From assembly GCF_023715645.1 (NCBI RefSeq), contig NZ_JAMBOP010000013.1, positions 54,603 to 118,602 of the forward strand: a DNA stretch of 64,000 nucleotides. Reading direction: 5' to 3'. Of this stretch, positions 50,672 to 58,474 are shown piece after piece (the stretch's first letter is position 1; each line of letters opens with the position of its first letter). The stretch is from Bacillus cytotoxicus (lineage in GTDB: Bacteria; Bacillota; Bacilli; Bacillales; Bacillaceae_G). The notes below the pieces were generated by a model. It was given only the letters and a program-made list of their open reading frames with translations. It was not told the origin of the DNA and ran no database searches. The position numbers and the translations under genes are program-made.

Positions 50672-52033
50672 TTATCTAATAATTGAAAATAAACTATCAA
50701 AGACTTCATTTAATGTGGTAATTGCCTTCGAATTTGCGACGAAATATTTTTGATACGCCATCAAATTGACCATTTCTTCATCCATATTTACGCCTTCTAA
50801 ACTTGCTTTTTCTTCCTCAATGCCACCTAACAGATCCCCATGAATCGTTTTATATGCTTCAAACGCATTCGTATCTGTTGCAACTTGTACAATTTGTTGA
50901 TCTAACGCCTGTTTAAAAGTATAGCCGCCAGCATATTGGCGATCCCCAACTCCAGCCAATGCGTTTGCTGTGTTAACAGAAATTTTCATTTTTGAAACAT
51001 CTGCTTCAAAAGCAGGGTTGATTCGCATCTCCTTCGCATCAGTTCCAACAAAGAAATCTTTCTGCATAACACCATTTAGTTCGCGTTTTAGCGACATCAT
51101 TAAATTGTTTAAATCTGCTTTATATCCAGCAATTGTTTTCTTCGCGTCTAGCGCTGCTTGAATTGTACCGCCCTGCAATTGAATGTTTGTTCCTAAAACT
51201 TTGACAGACATTGTATTATTATTATTTTTAATTAATTCTAACGGATGAACGTTTTGTCCATTATTTTGCCCATTTCCTATTTTGCTTTGTGTTTTTGGAT
51301 CTCCGATAACATCTTGACCGCTTACAAGTAATACTCCATTAATTCTTACACTCACAATATTAGGATTAATAGATTCATTTGAAACGTCAATATTTGCATA
51401 TTGAGACATTTCACTAATAATTTTATCTCGCTCATCCAGTAATTGATTCGGTACATGTTCTCCAGCTTGACCAATTTTCCAATTTGTCTCTGATAAACTA
51501 TCGGCTAATCGATTGAATGTTTTTATATGCTGCGTTGCATCTTCCCCTGCTTGCAATTCTGCCTCTTCGAAATTCTTTGCAAGTCTATTTAACTGATTCG
51601 TAAATTTATTTGTATTAGCAACCAACATATTATAATGAGTAGGTTGCTCTGGGTTTTTTGCCACTTCACGAAACGAGTTATAGAATTGATCCATTAAACT
51701 TGATAATGAATTTCCTTTTGGAGATCCTACAACTGTTTCTACTCGTGATAAAGTAGAATACATATAAGAATGATATGAGAATTGTGATAACTGCTCATTA
51801 TATTGACGTGTCTTCACTTCATCCGTTACACGATCTATACTTACTGTCTTTACACCGTAACCAATGCGTTGCTCAGGTGTATCTCCTCGACTTCCCCCAA
51901 CAGCACTGTAATTCACTACTTGACGGACATAACCCGGCGTTCGCATATTAGTAAGATTTTGTCTTGTTGTCTGAAGACCTAATTGTGCAGCTAACATCCC
52001 AGACAAGGATGTATTGTAATCCGTTAATTTCAT
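50672..52033 (-). CDS. flgK: Hook-filament junction protein FlgK
   Basis: 453 residues from the ATG at 52033 with AAGGGAGAAG upstream (a GTG three codons earlier is closer to the site). N-terminal SGMLAAQLGLQTTRQNLTNM and C-terminal GVNMDEEMVNLMAYQKYFVA, KAITTLNEVFDSLF are FlgK motifs. Probably translated with flgN, 20 bases upstream. Confidence 0.94.
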   Translation of the reverse strand: MKLTDYNTSLSGMLAAQLGLQTTRQNLTNMRTPGYVRQVVNYSAVGGSRGDTPEQRIGYGVKTVSIDRVTDEVKTRQYNEQLSQFSYHSYMYSTLSRVETVVGSPKGNSLSSLMDQFYNSFREVAKNPEQPTHYNMLVANTNKFTNQLNRLAKNFEEAELQAGEDATQHIKTFNRLADSLSETNWKIGQAGEHVPNQLLDERDKIISEMSQYANIDVSNESINPNIVSVRINGVLLVSGQDVIGDPKTQSKIGNGQNNGQNVHPLELIKNNNNTMSVKVLGTNIQLQGGTIQAALDAKKTIAGYKADLNNLMMSLKRELNGVMQKDFFVGTDAKEMRINPAFEADVSKMKISVNTANALAGVGDRQYAGGYTFKQALDQQIVQVATDTNAFEAYKTIHGDLLGGIEEEKASLEGVNMDEEMVNLMAYQKYFVANSKAITTLNEVFDSLFSIIR

Positions 52034-52053
52034 GTTTTTCACTTCTCCCTTAT

Positions 52054-52509
52054 CTACAATAGTTCATTCATGAAAATTTGTGAATTATGGTTTCTTTCAA
52101 GATTAAATTCAGAAACAGAATCCACAATACTTTCTGTAGTTTTTAATAGTACGTTTAAGTAATATTGATTTTTTAAAAGTACCATTTTAATGTTCTCTTC
52201 TAATTCTATCATGTTTTTTTGTAATTCTTCTATTTTTTTAATTTCCTCATTAGAAAAATAAGAAAATAAAAAATGCACTTTCGTTGTCTCTATCCCTTTT
52301 TCTTTGCAATACATCTCTATCGTTTCTTGAAAACGATGTGTCAATTGTTTCACTTGTTCAATATGTTGCAGCTGCCGCGTATGCAAAGATTGCACATCAG
52401 CTAACTTTTTTTGCTGCAAATGCTCATAAATTTGTTCTCCGATTGCTCCGATCTGTTCATACGTATCTTTAATTCTCGTAAGTTGTTCATATAGATTTTG
52501 GTACATCAT
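52054..52509 (-). CDS. flgN: FlgN-like chaperone
   Basis: 151 residues from the first of two ATGs after AAGGAGGGAGG. Helical, coiled-coil protein (IEELQKNMIELEENIKMVLL, LNVLLKTTESIVDSV) directly upstream of flgK, the usual place of the FlgK/FlgL chaperone. Conservation is weak, so synteny counts most. Starts 14 bases after the YaaR-like gene. Confidence 0.78.
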   Translation of the reverse strand: MMYQNLYEQLTRIKDTYEQIGAIGEQIYEHLQQKKLADVQSLHTRQLQHIEQVKQLTHRFQETIEMYCKEKGIETTKVHFLFSYFSNEEIKKIEELQKNMIELEENIKMVLLKNQYYLNVLLKTTESIVDSVSEFNLERNHNSQIFMNELL

Positions 52510-52522
52510 GTCCTCCCTCCTT

Positions 52523-52987
52523 CTACAACACCAGATTAACAATTAAACCGTGGATTTCTCCAATCTGACTTAATATTTCTAAGTGTCCAGTTTTTGTATT
52601 TACTAAATTCATAACATCTTCTAAATCATTCAATCCATTTTCCACTTGCTTTATAACCGTCATTTTTTGCGAATAACCGTAGCGTGGATGACGTGATAAT
52701 ACATCTTTATACTGCATCAAATTATCTACATAGAAATTTAAAAATGACTTTACAGTACTTCTGTATTCCATAATATTATCAACTGTTAATTCTTGTTCGA
52801 TTTTTTCTTTTATTTCCCCGATATTATCAACAAGTGCCTCGATTTGTTCAAGCAATTTTTCATTTTTCGGATCAGCTTGTAATTTCTCCGAAAAAGACGG
52901 ACGCAGTGTTTCTTTCGCATTACTTGCTGTTGGCAACTGAGTTGGTATATGGGATAAAATTGGACTGGTTGGCACAAAACGTAACAT
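52523..52987 (-). CDS. YaaR-like (DUF327) protein
   Basis: 154 residues. The C-terminal half (KSFLNFYVDNLMQYKDVLSR, YGYSQKMTVIKQVENGLNDL, LEILSQIGEIHGLIVNLVL) follows the YaaR/DUF327 pattern. In other Firmicutes yaaR-type genes can be near flagellar or early sporulation genes; the function is unknown. First gene of the flgN-flgK unit, opposite to the cheR pair. Confidence 0.72.
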   Translation of the reverse strand: MLRFVPTSPILSHIPTQLPTASNAKETLRPSFSEKLQADPKNEKLLEQIEALVDNIGEIKEKIEQELTVDNIMEYRSTVKSFLNFYVDNLMQYKDVLSRHPRYGYSQKMTVIKQVENGLNDLEDVMNLVNTKTGHLEILSQIGEIHGLIVNLVL

Positions 52988-53120
52988 AATACATCACCTA
53001 TTTAATCTTTATCGTTTTATTGTAAAATCTATTTATTTATAATTATAACTTGTCCGACGATAATTTGCAGTTATTTTTTGCACAATCTATGTTACAATTT
53101 ACGATGAGGTGGCAGATTTT

Positions 53121-53618
53121 ATGAATATATTCCTTTGTGGTTCCAATCAATTAACAACATTAGATCAAGCGGAAATAAAAAGTTTTTTATCTGAATATGC
53201 TTATAATCATCGAATCTATGTGTTATGCTACAAATCAATTGAAAGTGAAGTCCTTCGCTTTTTCGTTGAGAATGAGCATCTTGCTCCTAATTTATCTATA
53301 TATACATTACATCCTTTACATGTATTATCAGATGAATTTCAAGACATTGTAGCCTATTTAAAAGTTCAAGGAGCACAATTCTTTTCTTTCAATCATCCAA
53401 ACGAAGCAATTTATCGCTCAGAATATGTGTTCTTCGTAAAACAAATTGTCAAAGAGTCAGATTTAGTGCTTTGTTTTTATAACGGTGACAAACATACAGC
53501 TGTCATACCGATAGATATTGCAAAAGAAGCGAAAAAAAATGCTGTTATTTTTGACTTACCTGGTCTGCAAGATAAAGAAGACAACAAAAATTTCGAACAA
53601 AAGATTCGCATGATGTAG
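53121..53618 (+). CDS. Unknown Rossmann-like protein next to cheR
   Basis: 165 residues from the ATG at 53121 behind GAGGTGG. Not assigned to a family. It starts with a nucleotide-binding-like strand-loop (MNIFLCGSNQLTTLDQAEIK), alternates strands and helices (RIYVLCYKSIESEVLRFFV, VKESDLVLCFYNGDKHTAV, NAVIFDLPG), and so looks like a small SLOG- or deoxyribosyltransferase-like fold. It precedes cheR by 31 bases in the same direction, so a role in chemotaxis signalling is possible but unproven. Confidence 0.65.
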   Translation: MNIFLCGSNQLTTLDQAEIKSFLSEYAYNHRIYVLCYKSIESEVLRFFVENEHLAPNLSIYTLHPLHVLSDEFQDIVAYLKVQGAQFFSFNHPNEAIYRSEYVFFVKQIVKESDLVLCFYNGDKHTAVIPIDIAKEAKKNAVIFDLPGLQDKEDNKNFEQKIRMM

Positions 53619-53640
53619 AATAACAATTACATAAGGAGGA

Positions 53641-53663
53641 GGCACAATATTGGATATTGTGCC
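53641..53663 (+). promoter_or_regulatory. Stem-loop enclosing the TTG start of cheR
   Basis: Perfect 10-bp arms GGCACAATAT / ATATTGTGCC with loop TGG. It follows AAGGAGGAGG (53633-53642) and contains the TTG at 53650. Without unfolding, the TTG would be hidden; folded, it would bring the same ribosome site to about 10 bases from the ATG at 53674. Confidence 0.6.
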
Positions 53664-54456
53664 TATTATTATAATGAGATTAGAACTGGACTATAATTAT
53701 TTCATGAAACAATTTAAACAATATTTCAATACCGATATTTCTTTATATAAACAAGATAGGATGAAAAGAAGAATCGAATCTTTTATTACACGAAAAGGAT
53801 ATTCAAGTTATACAAACTTCCTACATGAATTACAACGCGATTCTTCCCTATTCACAGAGTTTATTGATTACATAACAATAAACGTATCTGAATTTTACCG
53901 AAATCGTGAAAGATGGGATGCCCTTGAAACAAAAGTGTTACCGAAACTTATTCAACAAAATCAAAATAAATTAAAGATGTGGAGTGCTGCTTGCGCCGCA
54001 GGTGAAGAACCATATACATTATCAATCATTCTTTCGAACATTTTACCAAAATATCGATTTGAAATTCATGCAACTGACCTTGACTTGAATATTTTAGAAA
54101 AAGCAAAACAAGGAACGTATTCTAACCGTTCTTTAAAAGAAGTGCCAAGCACTGTAAAACATACATATTTCACACAAGTAAATGATCAATATAGCGTTCA
54201 TCCTGATATAAAGCAGCAAGTTACATTTAAACAACACGATTTGTTAGTACAATCATTCGATATAAATTTTGATTTAATTATTTGCCGGAATGTTATGATT
54301 TATTTTACAGAGGAAGCACGGACAAAAATATATGAAAAATTTAGCCGCTCTCTCAAAAAAGGCGGGGTGTTATTTGTCGGTAGTACGGAACAAATTTTAA
54401 ATCCAGAGCGCTATAACCTACAACGATTTGATACTTTCTTCTATGAAAAAATATAA
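53650..54456 (+). CDS. cheR: Chemotaxis protein methyltransferase CheR
   Basis: 268 residues from the TTG at 53650, or 260 from the ATG at 53674. CheR N domain (NYFMKQFKQYFNTDISLYKQ, DRMKRRIES) and SAM-binding domain (KMWSAACAAGEEPYTLSIIL, EIHATDLDLNILEKAKQGTY, FDLIICRNVMIYFTEEAR). It methylates receptor glutamates. The two possible starts are tied to the hairpin at 53641-53663. Followed by a terminator. No cheB is seen in the window. Confidence 0.94.
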   Translation: MDIVPIIIMRLELDYNYFMKQFKQYFNTDISLYKQDRMKRRIESFITRKGYSSYTNFLHELQRDSSLFTEFIDYITINVSEFYRNRERWDALETKVLPKLIQQNQNKLKMWSAACAAGEEPYTLSIILSNILPKYRFEIHATDLDLNILEKAKQGTYSNRSLKEVPSTVKHTYFTQVNDQYSVHPDIKQQVTFKQHDLLVQSFDINFDLIICRNVMIYFTEEARTKIYEKFSRSLKKGGVLFVGSTEQILNPERYNLQRFDTFFYEKI

Positions 54457-54464
54457 TAAAAATA

Positions 54465-54504
54465 AAAACAGGTTGCTTTCATTATTGAATAGCAACCTGT
54501 TTTT
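54465..54504 (+). terminator. Terminator of cheR
   Basis: Perfect stem AAAAACAGGTTGCT / AGCAACCTGTTTTT with a 12-base loop. Confidence 0.88.
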
Positions 54505-54529
54505 AATCCTTTTTAATTTTCCGGCATAT

Positions 54530-54588
54530 AGATTGCGGCTATACAAAATGGTTTTCTGCCTTTTTTTCATAGATGGGCTGAGGAGTTA
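54530..54588 (-). repeat. MITE end remnant joined to bcr-like end
   Basis: TCCGGCATATAGATTGCGGC is like a free bcr-like end, while CTTTTTTTCATAGATGGGC then TGAGGAGTTAC is a decayed MITE right end. The bases GTTAC at its tip supply the stop codon TAA of the gene at 54586. Confidence 0.65.
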
Positions 54589-55305
54589 CTTTATACATAT
54601 GCATATCAACCAAATAACCAAGAAAAAGCCTGTAATAGACCATTTATGTTGCCCTACTAATTGCTTCACCTGCTGCGGAAACTGTGACATACTCATTTCA
54701 GCTAATGCTCGCCACATACTAACATCACGTTCTTTCGAAAAAATAGAAGCTGCATCAACAGCTGTACTTTCATTAGGAACTTTTGCAATATAATTTGTTA
54801 TCGCTTGCATAACCATCTCTATCTTAGATGGGTCTTGCCTTAACATATGAACAAGGGCTGTTACATCTAGCAAGGGAATCGTCACTTGTTTTCCATGCTG
54901 TAGAAAAAGGAGCGGTAATTCAATAAAGTCATATGTGCCATCTAATAAAGGTATTTGGCGAACATGGACATGTTTCACAAGCTCCTGCACTTTGTTTAAA
55001 ATTTCTTGATACATTTGCTCACTTTGTCCATCTTTCTCTTCTAACACCATCGATAACTGCTGCAACAATTGTAAGACTGACTTTAATTCATTTGAAATGT
55101 TGCCAAGAGCAACTTCTCCATCTTGTACACTTGATAATAGAATTCCAATTTGATCTCCTTTTGTAACAATATGATGGTCAATTGCAAACGATACTATATG
55201 TTTTTGTTGTCCTATGGTTACTTCCTTTTCAGTAAAATTTGAAGGCTGTTGTAATGGTTCAAGCGTTTTCTGTCCTATTGTAACTCGATTGATTTCCATA
55301 TACAT
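54586..55305 (-). CDS. Unknown protein with C-terminal membrane anchor, flagellar cluster
   Basis: 239 residues. Not recognised. Mostly helical (SNELKSVLQLLQQLSMVLEE, MYQEILNKVQELVKHVHVRQ), ending in one hydrophobic segment (KWSITGFFLVIWLICICIK, about 220-239), so a tail-anchored protein. The stop codon lies inside the decayed MITE tip, so the C terminus may have been cut or changed. Same direction as the secreted-protein gene, but a terminator lies between them. Confidence 0.6.
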   Translation of the reverse strand: MYMEINRVTIGQKTLEPLQQPSNFTEKEVTIGQQKHIVSFAIDHHIVTKGDQIGILLSSVQDGEVALGNISNELKSVLQLLQQLSMVLEEKDGQSEQMYQEILNKVQELVKHVHVRQIPLLDGTYDFIELPLLFLQHGKQVTIPLLDVTALVHMLRQDPSKIEMVMQAITNYIAKVPNESTAVDAASIFSKERDVSMWRALAEMSMSQFPQQVKQLVGQHKWSITGFFLVIWLICICIK

Positions 55306-55334
55306 GCCCCCTTTTCTCGTTATGTCTCTTTAGT

Positions 55335-55379
55335 AAAACTACCATCAATGAGAAATGCTTCCTCACCGATGGTAGTTTT
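55335..55379 (-). terminator. Terminator after the secreted-protein gene
   Basis: Stem AAAACTACCATC / GATGGTAGTTTT with a 21-base loop that holds GAG/CTC pairing. The minus strand ends in TTTTACT. Confidence 0.65.
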
Positions 55380-55383
55380 TATT

Positions 55384-56535
55384 TTATAAACCCCATTCTT
55401 TATTACTTCTTAATATAAAGAATAGTAAAAATCCTCCAGATATAATAGCGAATAAATCCGATGACTGTACTCCAGTCTGCTGTTTCTTCTTTTCATCAAC
55501 ATGTTTCTTCTGTTGTTCAACTACTTCTTGATCAGGTGGTGTTTTCAATTTTTCTTTCGCTTTCATTGTCACACCTTGGTCAGAAGTTATCTCATCTTGA
55601 TTTTGTGTTACCGGTTTTACCGGTTCTGTTATTGTAATAATTGCCTCTTGCGAAGGAGTTACTGCTGCCCCTTCTTCTTTCTTCCCTTGCTCTTCCGCTT
55701 TATCTTTTGGTGGATTCGTTATTTCTTCTTTCTTACTTTCAGCTGCAATTGAAATGACATACTTACTTTCCATGAAGCTTTTATTCCCCGCTCCATCGAT
55801 CAATTCAATCATAGCTTTGTAAGTACCAGCGGGGATTCCATCAGGAATTTCGTATTTTCCTATCCAAGTACCTTCTTTTTTTTCATATTGGAGTGGGAAA
55901 GTAAATTTAGTCTCTTTATCTTCTAGACGAATTACACCTTGTTTAACAGATGATCCCGCATCCTTTGCCTTAACACGAATATTTAGCGATTCACCTTTCT
56001 TCATTTCAAATGCATTCTCTAGATGATCCTGAACTAAAAATTCTTCTATCTTTGGCCCTTCTTTATCAGGCAGATGCTCTTTATTTTCAATATGAACAAG
56101 ATCAACGTTCTGTTCTACAGGTTCTCTACCACCATTCATAAGGAGATCAAGCTTCCAATCTCCTTCTAAATCATACGGAGTGACTGTATAATTCGTCTTC
56201 CATAGTTGTTTCTCTGCGTCATATGTAAAAGTTAACTGGCGTTCCTGTTCTACTTGTTGTTCTGTTTTCAACAATCGAAGCCAACCTATTAATGCTTGTC
56301 CGCCTAATTCTTTTGGTTTAATCGCAATTTGAATTATTTCTCCAACAATAGCTTTTTTCGTATTTACAGTAACATTTCCTATCTCTGTGTTTACACTGTA
56401 TTCTTTCACCAGTGTATGATTATCCTGTTTGACAGCAGGAATTTGCTCAATCACTTCAGCTTTTCCATATACAGGGAAATGAATGAGCAGTTGTAAGACT
56501 ATCCAGCCGCTGAGAAAATTCCTCATATTTTTCAT
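55384..56535 (-). CDS. Unknown secreted, membrane-anchored protein with Ig-like domains
   Basis: 383 residues from the ATG at 56535 with AGGAG upstream. A signal peptide (about 1-26: NFLSGWIVLQLLIHFPVYGKA), two beta-rich domains of bacterial Ig-like type (about 40-165 and 175-265; the second has KGESLNIRVKAKDAGSSVKQ and GIPAGTYKAMIELIDGAGNK), a Glu/Lys/Pro-rich linker (about 270-360) and one C-terminal helix (FAIISGGFLLFFILR). No LPxTG. It may act at the cell surface or wall near the motor; the family is not recognised. Confidence 0.7.
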   Translation of the reverse strand: MKNMRNFLSGWIVLQLLIHFPVYGKAEVIEQIPAVKQDNHTLVKEYSVNTEIGNVTVNTKKAIVGEIIQIAIKPKELGGQALIGWLRLLKTEQQVEQERQLTFTYDAEKQLWKTNYTVTPYDLEGDWKLDLLMNGGREPVEQNVDLVHIENKEHLPDKEGPKIEEFLVQDHLENAFEMKKGESLNIRVKAKDAGSSVKQGVIRLEDKETKFTFPLQYEKKEGTWIGKYEIPDGIPAGTYKAMIELIDGAGNKSFMESKYVISIAAESKKEEITNPPKDKAEEQGKKEEGAAVTPSQEAIITITEPVKPVTQNQDEITSDQGVTMKAKEKLKTPPDQEVVEQQKKHVDEKKKQQTGVQSSDLFAIISGGFLLFFILRSNKEWGL

Positions 56536-56564
56536 GTTTAATTTCAAACTCCTATATGATGAGT

Positions 56565-58145
56565 TTATAGTGATTTAATTACTTTAACACCAAAAAAGCC
56601 GTCTACATTTACAAGTTCTCCATAAGCAATTAACACATTATTTACATAAATTTGAAGTGGTTCTTCGATACTTTCATCTAATACTACTGTTTCACTTTCC
56701 TGTAAACTCAAAATATCTTCGATTGTTTTCATTGTATTACCAAATACAAACTTTAAATCAACTTCTATATTTTTTAATATATCACTTTCTAGATCTGTAG
56801 TGAACGCATGGTTTTGTCGCTGTAAAGATTCCACTGTAGTTGTTTCTTGCTTCTTAACCTCTACTTCATTTACCTCTTGCGGAATTAGGCGTTTTACCAT
56901 TTCTTTCGCTTCTGGTATAGGTAAAATTTGGTATATCTTTAAATCTAGTAACTCTCCAATTTCAATTTGGAACGTAATTTGAGCGAGTTCATCCGTCATA
57001 CTAGCTGCACTCATACTTTCCATTTCTTCTGGAAGAGTGACAAATTTAACTCTTGGCGTTGAAATATCCATCTTCTCTCCAAACACCTCGGACATTGCTG
57101 TTGCTGCATGCCCCATCATTTGGTTCATAATTTCTTTCACACCACTTAATTCTAAATCAGTTAAACCTTGTTCTGGATCAATCTCACCATTGCCCATCAT
57201 CATTAAATCTAGCATTGTTAAGGCAACCTCTTTTGAAAATACAAACATATTTTCATGTTGTAAGCCTTCAGTAAAATCTACATTTATAATAACAAAAGGA
57301 ATAGATTCTCTATCATAATGATGACTATTAATAATTTCAACCTTTGGTATGCTAATTGATACAGGTTGATTTAGTAATGTCGACAATACAGTAGAAGCTG
57401 ATCCAATAGATATATTCGCAATCTCTCCAAGGGCATCTCTCTCTTCTTGGTTCAATACTTCTATTGCTGCAGGATTATCTTTCTCCTCTATATTCCCTGA
57501 TACTTGTAGAAGCTTGTTGATCATTCCCTTTGCACTCTCCATCGAAACAATCTGTACAAGCTTCGAATTGACTAAATCATCAATTTTCAAATCAAATGCA
57601 ATTTTAATGATTGCCTCACTATTATCACGATCAGAAATTTTCTTAATTTCATCATTAAGTGTTACAACTTGAATTGTTGGAGGAGACATGTCCACTGCAT
57701 CTTTAAAGAACTCCGACATAGAAGTTGCTGCAAAGCCCATCATTTGATTCATTGCTTCTTTAACAGCACTTAACTCTAATTCAGAAAGTTCTTTATTACC
57801 GTCAACCTCACCTGTTCCCATCATCATTAGGTCAGCAATCGCTAAGGCAACATCTTGCTTAATTACAAGCAAGTTTTCCATCTCAAGTCCTTTTATAAAG
57901 TGAATATTTAATACAACGTGTGGAACTTCAACATCTCTTGCATCATACAATTCTACTACTTCTACGTGAGGCGCAGTTATACTTACTTGACGATTTAATA
58001 AAGTAGACAATATTGTAGAAGCTGATCCAAATGATATATTGGCAATTTCCCCAAGAATATCACGCTCTTGTTGTGTTAATAAATGGGAGTGATCTTTCTC
58101 TAGTACAAGAGTATCACTTTCTCCTTGTCTATGCTGTTCAGACAT
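56565..58145 (-). CDS. fliY: FliY-like protein with two CheC domains and a SpoA domain
   Basis: 526 residues. Two tandem CheC-type domains are clear from the repeated segment ERDILGEIANISFGSASTIL (about residue 27) and ERDALGEIANISIGSASTVL (about 235), each with a second motif (SAVKEAMNQMMGFAATSMSE; SGVKEIMNQMMGHAATAMSE). A SpoA/FliN domain fills about 445-526. All four E-x-x-N sites of CheC phosphatases are intact. B. subtilis FliY has one CheC part and 378 residues. It should act on CheY-P at the switch. Placed 29 bases upstream of the secreted-protein gene. Confidence 0.9.
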   Translation of the reverse strand: MSEQHRQGESDTLVLEKDHSHLLTQQERDILGEIANISFGSASTILSTLLNRQVSITAPHVEVVELYDARDVEVPHVVLNIHFIKGLEMENLLVIKQDVALAIADLMMMGTGEVDGNKELSELELSAVKEAMNQMMGFAATSMSEFFKDAVDMSPPTIQVVTLNDEIKKISDRDNSEAIIKIAFDLKIDDLVNSKLVQIVSMESAKGMINKLLQVSGNIEEKDNPAAIEVLNQEERDALGEIANISIGSASTVLSTLLNQPVSISIPKVEIINSHHYDRESIPFVIINVDFTEGLQHENMFVFSKEVALTMLDLMMMGNGEIDPEQGLTDLELSGVKEIMNQMMGHAATAMSEVFGEKMDISTPRVKFVTLPEEMESMSAASMTDELAQITFQIEIGELLDLKIYQILPIPEAKEMVKRLIPQEVNEVEVKKQETTTVESLQRQNHAFTTDLESDILKNIEVDLKFVFGNTMKTIEDILSLQESETVVLDESIEEPLQIYVNNVLIAYGELVNVDGFFGVKVIKSL

Positions 58146-58474
58146 ATGTTAAACCCCCTCATATCGTTCTTTCTATCAATAAAAATTGTTACATTTCAAT
58201 ATTTTTATACTCATATAAGATTAAATACAAAATTTCAAAAGAAAACAACTATATTTCATACATTTTTAAAAAATTATTACAAAAACAACAAATATACAAA
58301 TTGAAACTCCCATTAATGGAGGGGGCTCCATTTCTACTAATAAAAAACTTCCATTGATTCATACCTTTTAAACAATGGTCTCTCTTCTTTACTTCTTCTA
58401 AAAATTAGGTTATTAAACTTAACTTACTATAACCTAAAACTCCCCAACTATGTCTGTTGAGGAGTTGATTCATA
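58146..58474. other. Intergenic region between cheA and fliY
   Basis: No gene. It has an AT-rich fliY leader (58160-58290), a degenerate palindromic repeat related to the nested repeat at 30468 (58302-58360: AAACTCCCATTAATGGAG and ACTTCCATTGATTCAT), and the cheA terminator. Confidence 0.55.
58437..58465 (-). terminator. Terminator of cheA
   Basis: AACTCCTCAAC pairs with GTTGGGGAGTT on the minus strand (one mismatch), followed by TTTTAGG. Confidence 0.65.

Noticed and set aside
54428-54793. Plus-strand ORF after cheR
   Set aside because: It crosses the cheR terminator and runs antisense to the 54586 gene.
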